Below, in pieces: positions 16,760-25,633 of a DNA stretch of 62,952 bases. Below the pieces are notes generated by a model. The model made no database searches. It was not told the DNA's origin and saw nothing but the letters and a program-made list of their open reading frames with translations. A program made the translations under genes and the position numbers. The stretch covers positions 1 to 62,952 of the forward strand of contig SXRM01000257.1 in NCBI GenBank assembly GCA_005792545.1. Direction: 5' to 3'. Position 1 is the stretch's first letter, and every line of letters starts with the position of its first letter. Source of the stretch: Pseudomonadota bacterium. Lineage in GTDB: Bacteria; Myxococcota_A; UBA9042.

Positions 16760-17670
16760 GGCACCGCCTCGCCGCGCAGAAACGCCGACAGCGCCGCATA
16801 CGAGGCCTCGGCCGCCTCAATCATCGGAAAGTGGCCGCAGCGCGGATACACGCGCAGCCTGGCATCCGGCAGCGTCGCCGCGAGGCGCTCGCCAAATTCC
16901 AGCCAGCTGACCGCATCTTGCTGACCCCACAGTAGCAGCGTCGGCTGCTTGACCTGGGCCCAGCGCACTTGCAGCTCGGCAAATCGCTGCCCGCGCGCCG
17001 CCGCCAGCGCCGCGGCAACCGTCCCCGGTCGCTCCAGCGCTCGCTCGACCTCGTCGACAAATTCTTCGCGCACGACCTTGGGGTTGTAGAAGGCGCGCAC
17101 CAGCCGTTCGTCGGCGCGCTCCTTGTAGAACAGTCCGAAAAGCGCCTCGCCCACGCCCTGTACCCGCGACCACCGAAAAAACGCCGGCAGCTGGTCCTCA
17201 AACACCCAGGCGTCGTAGAGCGCCACTCGTTGCACCCGATCCGGCGCCTCCAGCGCGACCGCCAGCGCGACAGAACTGCCCCAGGAGTGGCCGACGATGC
17301 TGAACCGGTCCACGCCGCGGGCGTCGAGCAGCGCCAGCACCAACCGGGCTTGCGCCACGGGCGAATAGTCGCCTTGGGGGCGGTCGGTCCAACCAAAGCC
17401 CTTCAAGTCCAGCGAGACGACGCGGTGGGTCTTGATCAGGCGCGGCGTCACGGTCGCCCAGGTCTCCAGCGCGGAAGCGAAGCCGTGCAGCAGCACCACG
17501 GTCTGCGCCGCTTGCGGTCCCTCGTCGCGGTAGCGGATGCGCAGCGGCTGGCCGTCTTGAGTGACACTGGCAAACGTCGCATCGCGGGGCTCGCCGGGCA
17601 TCGGGCCCTGGTGCCACGACAGGCAACCAGCGCACAGCAACGCCAACATCGGCAGCGCGCGCCCAACCAT
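16756..17670 (-). CDS. Alpha/beta hydrolase lipoprotein
   Basis: 304 residues. Lipobox at the N-terminus (MLALLCAGCLSW), then a typical alpha/beta-hydrolase core: VVLLHGFASALETW (oxyanion region), VSLDLKGFGWTDRP, nucleophile elbow SIVGHSWGSSVAL, LLLWGQQDAVSWLEFGERL (acid) and YPRCGHFPMIEAAE (His). A lipidated hydrolase anchored to the envelope is predicted; the substrate is unknown. It begins 3 bp after the upstream lipoprotein gene and overlaps the downstream barrel gene by 4 bp, so it is co-expressed with both. Confidence 0.87.
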   Translation of the reverse strand: MVGRALPMLALLCAGCLSWHQGPMPGEPRDATFASVTQDGQPLRIRYRDEGPQAAQTVVLLHGFASALETWATVTPRLIKTHRVVSLDLKGFGWTDRPQGDYSPVAQARLVLALLDARGVDRFSIVGHSWGSSVALAVALEAPDRVQRVALYDAWVFEDQLPAFFRWSRVQGVGEALFGLFYKERADERLVRAFYNPKVVREEFVDEVERALERPGTVAAALAAARGQRFAELQVRWAQVKQPTLLLWGQQDAVSWLEFGERLAATLPDARLRVYPRCGHFPMIEAAEASYAALSAFLRGEAVP

Positions 17671-17673
17671 CGA

Positions 17674-18783
17674 CTACGGTCCCACCCGCCGCGCTTCGGC
17701 GGCCTGCGTGAACTCAGGCTGGCTCTCGTTGGCTTTGCTATCGACTTTGCCGACCACACCGTAGCACTCGGCGACAAACGCGTAGCTGCGATAGACCGTC
17801 GTCAACAGGCCGACTTTCTTCTCGACGCGGCCGCGCACGGCGATGACCGGAAACGCGCCAAGCGGCGCCAAAAGGTGACCTTGGCCCATGGCCGTCAGCT
17901 CTACTGTCTCGCTCCAGGCCACGACGACGCCGTCCAGCAAGCCCGACACCGTGGTCTTGGTCGCCCAGGCGGAGGTCGCCGTCAACGGAAACTGCAGCAT
18001 CGGCACCGGCGGGTCATAGGTCACGCGGGTGGCAAACAGACCGTCTTGGGCAGAGGCAACGCCCAGCAAGTCCAGCGAAGTGGCGCTCAACCGGAAAACG
18101 CCGAGCAGCGGGCTGGCTTTTGTCAGCTGCACGGCATAGGTCGCATCGGGATAGTGTTTTGAAAACCACTGCTTGCCCGGATCCAGTGTGGTGACCGTGA
18201 GCTTGGCGTCACCCGCGAGCGTCACCAGGTCCCAGGTTGGCTTGCCCTCGACGGTCTTGGGCTTAAGGTCCACCGTCACGTTTTCGGCGACCTGAAAGGG
18301 CACGCTTAAGCCCGCTGCAAGCGGCATCTCGGACACAACGATCTGGCCATCGTGGTTCGGCTTGCACGGGCCAGGGGTCGGATCGGCATCGAACGCGGGC
18401 GAGACGTCTGCGACCGCCAGGTCCGCCGCGCCGTCGGATTTCGCATCCTGTGTAGCGCTTGCGCCGTCCGTCGCGAGGCTGCCATCGTTCGTCGCGTCAG
18501 GGTTGGCGGCGCCCGTCGTGTCACCTGTGCCATCTGGGGCAGCCGTGCCGTCACTGCGCCGCGCCAGGCCGTCCCCGCCAAACAGGGCACCGGCGTCGGT
18601 CGTAGTCGCGTCCGTGCTCACCGGCGCACACAGCCCCGAGGCGAGGCAGACACCGGAAGCGCACTGTGCGCCGCTTTGGCAGTCCGCTGCCGCAGTCTCG
18701 GTGCACGCCGCCATCGCGATGCCAAGCCACGCCGCGACCGGCGCGCGCCAGTGGGCATCTCCATGCGTGGGTCGAGTTGGCAT
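17674..18783 (-). CDS. Lipoprotein with Asp/Thr-rich linker, paralogue of 14313-15176
   Basis: 369 residues using ATG at 18783, which places the lipobox (AWLGIAMAACTETA) at a normal distance; the ORF-track start at 18870 would add 29 Arg/Pro-rich residues. After the Cys comes a small disulphide-like motif (DCQSGAQCASGVCLASGLC), a low-complexity linker rich in D, T, A and G, then a C-terminal domain of about 230 residues starting CKPNHDGQIVVSEMPL and ending AAEARRVGP, shared with the last gene of the operon. Function is unknown. It is the first gene of a four-gene coupled unit with a hydrolase and an outer-membrane protein. Confidence 0.8.
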   Translation of the reverse strand: MPTRPTHGDAHWRAPVAAWLGIAMAACTETAAADCQSGAQCASGVCLASGLCAPVSTDATTTDAGALFGGDGLARRSDGTAAPDGTGDTTGAANPDATNDGSLATDGASATQDAKSDGAADLAVADVSPAFDADPTPGPCKPNHDGQIVVSEMPLAAGLSVPFQVAENVTVDLKPKTVEGKPTWDLVTLAGDAKLTVTTLDPGKQWFSKHYPDATYAVQLTKASPLLGVFRLSATSLDLLGVASAQDGLFATRVTYDPPVPMLQFPLTATSAWATKTTVSGLLDGVVVAWSETVELTAMGQGHLLAPLGAFPVIAVRGRVEKKVGLLTTVYRSYAFVAECYGVVGKVDSKANESQPEFTQAAEARRVGP

Positions 18784-18914
18784 CGCGGGGTCCGGGGCCG
18801 GCGGTCGCGGCGGGCGGGGATTTTGCCGCACTGCACAAAAGATGTCAAGTGTGGGACTGCGATGGTGCATGGACGGCCGGCGGGATGGTGGTCACATCTT
18901 TGTCGCAGAGACTG

Positions 18915-19040
18915 CCGGCGGCTGAAGCCGCGGCCTAAGGCTGCAAAGCCTTGCCTCCGCAAGGCTAGGCAATCACGTGTGAAAGCTCGGCCCGGCGCAG
19001 GCCGGGCTTCGTACAGCTAGCCTGCGGCTTTAGCCGCCGG
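18915..19040. repeat. REP/MITE-like palindromic element with terminal inverted repeats
   Basis: A 126-bp intergenic element whose ends are inverted copies: CCGGCGGCTGAAGCCGC on the left and GCGGCTTTAGCCGCCGG on the right. Between them are two hairpins, GCCTTGC-CTCC-GCAAGGC and GCCCGGC-GCAG-GCCGGGC. It lies in the 387-bp gap between the lipoprotein gene and phaR, which otherwise holds no recognisable gene. The structure resembles REP or REP-derived palindromic elements mobilised by TnpA-REP transposases elsewhere; no transposase is present in the window. Confidence 0.65.
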
Positions 19041-19170
19041 GTTCACCCGTGGCGCCTGGCTTGGCCTTCGCGGCTCACATCGCTCGACACCCGCGCCCGC
19101 GTGCGCTAGGCTGCGGGTGTTTCTGCTGCACCTGCGGAAACGCGGCGCGCCGCCGCACCTGGAGCCTGCG

Positions 19171-19893
19171 ATGGTCTTGAAGAAATACGCCAACCGTCGG
19201 CTCTACGATACCAGTACCAGCAAGTACGTCACGCTCGACGAAGTGACCGAGCGCATTCGCGCGGGCGAGGACATCCTGGTCGTCGACGCGGCCACCGGTG
19301 CCGATTTGACGCAGGCCACGCTGACCCAACTCATCTTAGAGAACCGCGGCGCGGCCAAGCTGCTGCCGGTGCCGCTGCTGACCCAGTTGGTGCGGTTGGG
19401 CGACGATGGTCTCGCCGAGTTCTTCAGCCGCTGGGTGCAGTGGGCGTTGGAGTCGTACCTGCATGGCAAGCAAAGCATGACCTGGATCCAGCACCTCGCG
19501 CCGCTGTTGCAGGCAGGGCAGGGGCTGCCGCCCAATCCGCTTGGTCAATTCGTGCCGTCCCAATGGCAACCGCAATGGCCGCCGCAAGTGCCGCCGCAGT
19601 GGCAGGGGCAGTGGCCGCTCGGCGCCCTGGCTTCGTTCTTCGACCAACGGGCGCCGCAGCCTCCACAAAACGCCGGCGCCGCGCCCAAACCAGCCGCGCC
19701 CACCAATCCAGGTCCGCCGCCGCCGCCGCCGAATGCGCAACCGCAGTCTGCGCCTGGGGCCAGCGCTGCCGCGGACGAGCTGCAGCGCCTGCGTCAGCAA
19801 CTCGAAGAGCTGCGCAACAGTCTGGGCGGCCGCAAACGTGGACCGAAGAAGAAGGCGCCCGAGCCGGATGACGTGGGCGGCGAAGGCGGATAG
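19171..19893 (+). CDS. phaR: PHA synthesis repressor PhaR
   Basis: 240 residues from ATG at 19171; the upstream start in the ORF track lacks support because the conserved domain begins at VLKKYANRRLYDTSTSKYVTLDEV, the hallmark of the PHB/PHA accumulation regulator N-terminal domain. A second helical region follows (FFSRWVQWALESYLHGKQSMTWIQHLAPLLQ), then a Pro/Gln-rich linker and a short C-terminal coiled coil and basic tail (LQRLRQQLEELRNSLGGRKRGPKKKAP). PhaR proteins bind PHA granules and DNA and repress phasin genes. The PHA synthase and phasin-like genes lie 5-8 kb away on the other strand. Confidence 0.9.
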   Translation: MVLKKYANRRLYDTSTSKYVTLDEVTERIRAGEDILVVDAATGADLTQATLTQLILENRGAAKLLPVPLLTQLVRLGDDGLAEFFSRWVQWALESYLHGKQSMTWIQHLAPLLQAGQGLPPNPLGQFVPSQWQPQWPPQVPPQWQGQWPLGALASFFDQRAPQPPQNAGAAPKPAAPTNPGPPPPPPNAQPQSAPGASAAADELQRLRQQLEELRNSLGGRKRGPKKKAPEPDDVGGEGG

Positions 19894-19995
19894 GCCGGGT
19901 CGTCGCGGTCTTGTGTGCGGTGCACAATCGTGGTGTCTGCTTGAAGTTCGGCGCCTTGCGACGGGGTCGTTGCACCCCGGGACCGATATTCGCCG

Positions 19996-20023
19996 TTGAC
20001 ACACCGACGGCACTCCGTATCCT
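19996..20023 (+). promoter_or_regulatory. Sigma-70-like promoter candidate
   Basis: TTGACA, 16-base spacer, TATCCT, about 137 bases upstream of the ATG at 20160. The -35 is a perfect match and the -10 matches 4 of 6. In this GC-rich sequence such a match is uncommon. The leader downstream contains a hairpin (GCCCCA-GGAGCT-TGGGGC, 20029-20046). Confidence 0.45.
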
Positions 20024-20159
20024 CCCGCGCCCCAGGAGCTTGGGGCGGGCACGGATTTGGCGCAACGGCGCCGAAAACGCCAACGTCTTTAACATATTAA
20101 GCGCTATCGCGTCCACCAGATTGGGATAGGACCGGGCGCGGCGACAGAAAGAGACCATC

Positions 20160-22229
20160 ATGAAAGGGACACTGTATTCGGCGCTTGCGGCGTGCACGAT
20201 CATCAGCCTGCCAGCCTGCGTGGGCGGCGGCAGCGGCGGCGGCGCATCGGTCATCGCCGGTGGCGAACCGGACGCGGCGTGCACCACTGCAGGCGCCAAC
20301 GGCTGCACCGCCAAGAACGGCGTGTACCTGCGCGTCGTCTGCGACGGCGCCAGCATGAAGTGGCAGCTCGTGGAGACTTGCGCGGCCGGCGCGACCTGTA
20401 ATGCCGTGCCCAATTCCAACCCGATGCTGACGCAGTGCAGCGCCGGGCGGACCGCGGGTAGTGACGCGACCGCTGGCGGTGATGTGACCACCGCTAGTGA
20501 CACGCCGACAGGTGGTGATGCCACGACGGCCAGCGACACGGCTACCGGTGGGGACATCTCAACTGCTGGCGACACGGCGACCGGCGGCGACACCGCCACC
20601 GCTGGCGACACCGTGACCACCGGCGACACCGTCACCGCGGACGTACCCAAGCCCGTCTGCGGCGACGGCAAGTGCGAGGCCGGCGAATTCAACTCGACCT
20701 GCCCGGCCGACTGCAAAGCGGCGTGCCAACCGGCGTGCGACGGCAAGCAATGCGGTGCGAACGGCTGCGGCGGCGTCTGCGGCGTGTGCGGCGAGACCAA
20801 GGCCTGCACCGACGCCGGCAAGTGCGTTGCGGTGGCGACCACCTGCGGCGACGGTGAGTGCGAGCCCGGCGAGAACCCGACCAACTGCGCCAAGGACTGC
20901 AAGCCGACCTGCACGGCCAACTGCGCCGGCAAACCCTGCGGCGACATCGACGGTTGCGGCGGCTTGTGCAGCGGGCCCTGCCCCGGCGGCGGCACCTGCA
21001 CCGCCGACAAGAACTGCCAGGGCGGCTCTCTGTGTGGCAACGGCACCTGCGACCCCGGCGAAACCAACGCCAACTGCGCCACGGACTGCAAGCCCGACTG
21101 CACGCCGGCCTGCGGCGGCAAGTCCTGCGGCCCCAACGGCTGCGGCGGTAGCTGTGGCCTGTGCGGTACCGGTAAGGCGTGTACCGACGAGGGACAGTGC
21201 GTGGCGCTCGGCCCGGTGTGCGGAAACGGCATGTGCGAGGCTGGGGAGTCGAACGCCAGCTGTCCCGCCGACTGCAAGCCCACCGGCCCCGTGTGCGGCA
21301 ACGGCATGTGCGAGACCGGCGAGACCAACGCCAACTGTCCGGCGGACTGCAAGCCCACTGGCCCCGTGTGCGGCAACGGCACCTGCGAAGCCGGCGAGAC
21401 CAGCGCATCGTGCGCGGCCGACTGCAAAACCACCGGCGGTTCGTGCGTCGGCAAGTGCGGCGGCCAGAGCAACGGCTGCTACTGCGACGACCTGTGCAGC
21501 AACAACAACGACTGCTGCGCCGACTACCAGACCATTTGCAAGGGCTCGACCTGCACGCCCAAATGTGTAGCCAATGCGGTTTGCGGTGCCCCGGATGGCT
21601 GTGGCGGCAAGTGCAGCGGCACGTGCACAGCTGGCCTGGTGTGTAACGCCAGCAAGGTCTGCGCGCCCAATAGCGCCAAGTGCGGCAACGGCATCTGCGA
21701 GACCGGCGAATCGACGACCAGCTGCCCGAGCGACTGCAAGACCGCCGGTGGCAGCTGCAGCGGCATGTGCGGCAAGCAGTCGGGCTCGTGCTACTGCGAC
21801 ACCGGCTGCAAGCAGAGCAACGACTGCTGCGCCGACTACGACAAGTTCTGCGGCAGCACCACCACCACCTGCCCGAACGGCAAGTGCGAGCCCGGCGAGA
21901 CTGAAGCCAGCTGCCCGGCCGACTGCAAGACCTGTGCAGGCAACTGGACGCTCGGCTCGACCTTCTTCAAGTCGGGCGACACTGCGCAGACCGGCGTCGC
22001 GTGCAGCCCCGACGGCGCGCCCAAAAACTGCCCGGACGGCTACTGGATCACGTTTCTGGACACCAAGGAATGCATTTGCCTGCTGTCGTGCGCGGCCATC
22101 GGCGTCACGGTCGGTCAGCCCTGCACCAAAGACGGCGCCTGGACCTGCCAGAACATCAAGGCCACCAACGCCAGCGGCAACAGCGGCAAGATGTGCGTGC
22201 CGGTCAAATGGGGCATGTGCACGCAGTAG
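20160..22229 (+). CDS. Cys-rich lipoprotein with two somatomedin-B-like modules
   Basis: 689 residues. Lipobox IISLPACVGGG. A short Cys-containing region is followed by a Thr/Asp/Gly repeat linker (GGDTATAGDTVTTGDT), then repeated CGDGKCEAGEFNSTCPADC / CGNGxCExGExNxxCxxDC modules and C-x-P-x-CGGKxCGxNGCGGxCGxC modules. Two segments, SCVGKCGGQSNGCYCDDLC...DCCADYQTIC and SCSGMCGKQSGSCYCDTGC...DCCADYDKFC, have the eight-Cys spacing of somatomedin-B domains, including the characteristic CYCD and DCCxDY. The C-terminal domain (CAGNWTLGSTFFKSGDTAQTG...) is unassigned. A surface-exposed, disulphide-stabilised binding protein is inferred. Confidence 0.85.
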   Translation: MKGTLYSALAACTIISLPACVGGGSGGGASVIAGGEPDAACTTAGANGCTAKNGVYLRVVCDGASMKWQLVETCAAGATCNAVPNSNPMLTQCSAGRTAGSDATAGGDVTTASDTPTGGDATTASDTATGGDISTAGDTATGGDTATAGDTVTTGDTVTADVPKPVCGDGKCEAGEFNSTCPADCKAACQPACDGKQCGANGCGGVCGVCGETKACTDAGKCVAVATTCGDGECEPGENPTNCAKDCKPTCTANCAGKPCGDIDGCGGLCSGPCPGGGTCTADKNCQGGSLCGNGTCDPGETNANCATDCKPDCTPACGGKSCGPNGCGGSCGLCGTGKACTDEGQCVALGPVCGNGMCEAGESNASCPADCKPTGPVCGNGMCETGETNANCPADCKPTGPVCGNGTCEAGETSASCAADCKTTGGSCVGKCGGQSNGCYCDDLCSNNNDCCADYQTICKGSTCTPKCVANAVCGAPDGCGGKCSGTCTAGLVCNASKVCAPNSAKCGNGICETGESTTSCPSDCKTAGGSCSGMCGKQSGSCYCDTGCKQSNDCCADYDKFCGSTTTTCPNGKCEPGETEASCPADCKTCAGNWTLGSTFFKSGDTAQTGVACSPDGAPKNCPDGYWITFLDTKECICLLSCAAIGVTVGQPCTKDGAWTCQNIKATNASGNSGKMCVPVKWGMCTQ

Positions 22230-22415
22230 CCACTGTGAGCGCGGGCGCGGCCGGACCACGGACTGGGTTCCAGCCGCGGCGCGCGTAGCGTGGCGATTTG
22301 CAGACAGGCAGCGGCCCTGCGCGTCGACAGCCTGGTAGCGGCCTTCCCGGTTGCCGCGGCAAGCCGCATACTATCGCCCCCGCCGCGGCTCGACTGCCCG
22401 GCCCACGGTCCCACG

Positions 22416-24578
22416 ATGAACAAACCAGTCTCGATAACGGCAGCCAGGGCGCTTGCCCTGCTGTTGGCAGTCGGTTGCAGCGATCCAGGCACTTCAGGGT
22501 CGAACAGCGGCGCGGGCGCCAACAACGGCACCCAGTTTGGCGACGCGGTCCTCTTGCCCGATGGCGCCAAGGCCGATGCCGGATCGAGCGACAGCAAGAC
22601 TGTGGGCACCAGCGACATCGACCTCGACGCGACGGCAGACGCCACCGGGCCCACCGGCACCAAGTGCGACACTGAGGGCATCACCTCGTGCTTTAACGCC
22701 AAGGTCATCAAGGCTTGCGTGAACGGCGAGTGGGTGTACGCAGAGACTTGTCCTGACGGCACCGAGTGCACCAACGGCAAGTGCGGAACGCCAACGAATT
22801 GCACGCCTGGCCAGTCCGACGGCTGTGATGGCGCCAACTACGTCAAGCTGTGCTCGGACACCGGCAAGGCCTGGATTACCAAGAAGTGCCCAGGCAAGCA
22901 GATGTGCATCGCCGGCGCGTGCAAAGACGTGGTGTGCACGCCCGAAATCGGCACCTGCCTCGATCAGCAAAAGGTGCAGGTTTGCAAGCAAGACGGCAGC
23001 GGCTTTGAAGAGCCCGTGGCCTGCAAGCCCGGTTCGTTCTGTTTTGGCGGCAAGTGCGTCAGCCTGTGCGAGACCAACCTCAAGATCAGCAACAACGTCG
23101 GCTGCGAGTACTGGGCGGCCGACCTGGACTCGTGCCACGACACATTTTCGGCCGCGCTCAACAAGGACAAGCTGACGCCCGACTTCATTCCACACAGCCT
23201 GATCATCAGCAATCCCGGACAGTTCGATGCCGAGGTCACCATCAATATCGCGGCGTCTTGCGGTACCGCGCTGTGTGAGCCCGTCACGACCTGCGGCGGC
23301 AAGAACACCGAGTGCAAGAACCCGTCGGGTGTCTACGCGCTCAAGCTCAGCGACTTCGTGGTGCCGGCCGGTAAGACCAAGGAATTCAAGATGCCGGTGA
23401 TGAACGTCGACGGCTCGGGCATCTTCCGCAAGGCCATCCAAGTCAAAAGCACCCAGCCGATCGTGGCGTTCCAGTTCAACCCGTTTGACGCCGAGGGAGC
23501 GTTCAGCAACGACGCGTCGCTGCTTTTGCCGATGAACACGCTCGGCAAGACCTACTACGCGGTCGCCCTGTCGTCGCGGCCGAACATCGACATTGGCTTG
23601 AAAATGCCGTCGCAGAGCGGCTACGTGACGGTCATCGCGGCATCGGCGGGTGACACGACCGTGACGGTGACGCCGACCGACAAAGTGCTGGCGGCGCCCA
23701 AGTACGGCGTGCCCCAAGACGGCACCACGCCAGCGTCGCTCGACAAGGGCAAGCCCTATACCTTCAAGCTCAAGCAGTTCGATGTGCTGAACCTGGAGCA
23801 CCTGGCCGAATTCAACTTCAAGGGCATCAGCGACCTCACCGGCACCAAGATCGTCGCCGACAAGCCGGTCGCGGTGTTCTGCGGCCACGAAGAGGCGGTC
23901 ATCGGCAACGATGGACCTTCGCAGAATGCGCCCGTTGATCCCAACGACCCCAATGCCAAGGACAGCTGCTGCGCCGAGCACATCGAAGAGCAGATGATCC
24001 CGCTAGAAGCCTGGGGCACCGAGGCCATGTGCGCCAAGACCAAGTCGCGCGGCGGCGAGAAGGACCTGTGGTACGTGGTGGCCGGCGAGGACAATGTGCA
24101 GTTGACGACCACGCCCAAGACCGACCTCGACGGCAAAACGCTCGGCAAGGCCGGCGACCGCCTGATCCTGCAGAGCGACCTCAGCTTCATGCTCAAGGCG
24201 ACCGGCAAGGTGCAAGTCGTGCAGTTCATTGTCAGTCGCGGACAGACGGCGTCGTTTACCGGCGACCCGACCATGATGGTCATCCCGCCCAAGCAGCAAT
24301 ACCGCGAGGAGTACCTCATCCAGACCGCCGACGGCTACGGCACCAACTGGGTGTCGGTCATTCGGCCCAAGGGGATGGTGGTCGAACTCGACGGCGCGGC
24401 GCTCGCTGATGCCACGTTTGCGGCATTTGGCGACAACACCTGGGAACTGGGCTACTTCGAGGTCAAGAAGGGCACGCACATCTTCAAGTCCAAAGATGGC
24501 GGCGGCTTTGGGCTGATGGCCTATGGCTACGGCAACGCGACGGCCTATGGCTATCCGGGCGGAATGAACCTCAAGTAG
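22416..24578 (+). CDS. Lipoprotein with IgGFc-binding N-terminal-type domain
   Basis: 720 residues from ATG at 22416, giving a standard lipoprotein signal (ALALLLAVGCSDPG); the 22290 ORF start adds 42 unsupported residues. After a Gly/Asp linker come Cys-rich repeats (CFNAKVIKACVNGEWVYAETCPDGTECTNGKCG and similar) to about residue 210. The remainder resembles the IgGFc-binding domain found in many myxobacterial surface proteins: CEYWAADLDS, QPIVAFQFNPFD...NDASLLLP, KPVAVFCGHEEAVIG...CCAEHIEEQMIPLEAWGTEAMCAKTKSRG. An adhesin-like or surface role is likely; the ligand is unknown. Confidence 0.88.
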   Translation: MNKPVSITAARALALLLAVGCSDPGTSGSNSGAGANNGTQFGDAVLLPDGAKADAGSSDSKTVGTSDIDLDATADATGPTGTKCDTEGITSCFNAKVIKACVNGEWVYAETCPDGTECTNGKCGTPTNCTPGQSDGCDGANYVKLCSDTGKAWITKKCPGKQMCIAGACKDVVCTPEIGTCLDQQKVQVCKQDGSGFEEPVACKPGSFCFGGKCVSLCETNLKISNNVGCEYWAADLDSCHDTFSAALNKDKLTPDFIPHSLIISNPGQFDAEVTINIAASCGTALCEPVTTCGGKNTECKNPSGVYALKLSDFVVPAGKTKEFKMPVMNVDGSGIFRKAIQVKSTQPIVAFQFNPFDAEGAFSNDASLLLPMNTLGKTYYAVALSSRPNIDIGLKMPSQSGYVTVIAASAGDTTVTVTPTDKVLAAPKYGVPQDGTTPASLDKGKPYTFKLKQFDVLNLEHLAEFNFKGISDLTGTKIVADKPVAVFCGHEEAVIGNDGPSQNAPVDPNDPNAKDSCCAEHIEEQMIPLEAWGTEAMCAKTKSRGGEKDLWYVVAGEDNVQLTTTPKTDLDGKTLGKAGDRLILQSDLSFMLKATGKVQVVQFIVSRGQTASFTGDPTMMVIPPKQQYREEYLIQTADGYGTNWVSVIRPKGMVVELDGAALADATFAAFGDNTWELGYFEVKKGTHIFKSKDGGGFGLMAYGYGNATAYGYPGGMNLK

Positions 24579-24586
24579 CTCACCGG

Positions 24587-25396
24587 CTAGAACCCCGCTA
24601 CCAGCGCCACTTTGCCAGTGCCATCAAAGCCGCGGACGCCCACTGGCGGGCGGGTGTCGTAGCCCAGCGCCCAGTTGACCCGCAGCGCCGTAGCCTTGCT
24701 GACGGTCACCACCAGCGCGACATCGACCAGACCCCGCAAGTCCGACCAGTCGCTCCAACGCGGCTGCGCGTAGAGCGTCAGCAGCACGGACGCGGTGCCG
24801 CTCGCCTCGGCCGCGGCCACTAGGTAGCTCGACAGCCGCTGTTCGTTGACCAGCCCGGGCAGGTCGCCGACCTTGGGCTTGAGCAGTTCTTCCCACTGCG
24901 CCATATGCGCTAGCCCGAGCGCCACGTGAACGCCCGGCACGGCATCGACGTCCAAGCGCACGCCGCCACCGGCCACGACGCGGGTTTTGAGCCGCCGCCA
25001 GCGGTCGTACTCATGCTGGCCGAACGCCTCGACGCTCCAGCCTGGGGCCACCTCTCGACGCAGCCGCAGGTGCTCGAAGAGCTTGGCCTGGAAGGGCTCG
25101 TCCGCATACGTGCCGCCGGTGCCCTTGATGCCGTAGGCGCCTGACACTGTACCGAGCGCGAGGCCGTGGTCGGTCTTGAGGAACAGTGAGCCGCTGCCCA
25201 CGCCCGTCAGCAGCTGCGAATTGCCCGCCAACCAGTCGCCGCCGAGCGCCACCTGCCCCGACAGACCAGGCTGCACGGGTTTGCCTGCGAGCTGCTGCAC
25301 GTTGACGATTTGGGCGTGGCAGACAGAGGCCAAAAGCAGGCCCAGACCGAGCAGAACACAGAGGGTGGCTTTGTTCAGACGCATGATTTTGCTCAT
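24587..25396 (-). CDS. DUF481-like outer-membrane protein
   Basis: 269 residues with a signal peptide (LCVLLGLGLLLASVCHAQ). The mature chain has strands typical of the DUF481/YdiY barrel family: GLSGQVALGGDWLAGNSQ, HLRLRREVAPGWSVEAFGQHEYDRWRRLKTRVVAGGGVRLDV, ATALRVNWALGYDTRPP, ending in Phe (KVALVAGF). Start is ATG at 25396 (MSKIMRLNK) or the internal ATG five codons later. It is convergent with the IgGFc gene, with 8 bp between stops. Function is unknown; the DUF481 assignment comes from motif pattern. Confidence 0.75.
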   Translation of the reverse strand: MSKIMRLNKATLCVLLGLGLLLASVCHAQIVNVQQLAGKPVQPGLSGQVALGGDWLAGNSQLLTGVGSGSLFLKTDHGLALGTVSGAYGIKGTGGTYADEPFQAKLFEHLRLRREVAPGWSVEAFGQHEYDRWRRLKTRVVAGGGVRLDVDAVPGVHVALGLAHMAQWEELLKPKVGDLPGLVNEQRLSSYLVAAAEASGTASVLLTLYAQPRWSDWSDLRGLVDVALVVTVSKATALRVNWALGYDTRPPVGVRGFDGTGKVALVAGF

Positions 25397-25633
25397 GGTT
25401 TTCGCCGCGCCGCGATCGCCAGGGCCGGCATGATGACCCAGCCAAGCTGCCGCGGTCCACGCCCTGTTCGGCGTTTTGGCAAATCAAAGTAATTTCATGA
25501 GTCTGAACAAAGGGTGGGTCTGTTCGACCCCACGGCGGTCGACCGCGGTCACGGGTATTGTCGCCAGCCCCCGTCGCAGCGTGGTAGGCTTGCCGCGCGC
25601 CCGCGGCGGGCGCCTGCGGTTTGGCGACAGCAC

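Noticed and set aside
19424-22259. Minus-strand ORFs of 682 and 566 residues over phaR and the Cys-rich lipoprotein
   Set aside because: They are Pro/Ala/Val-rich shadow frames created by repeated Cys codons in the coding strand.
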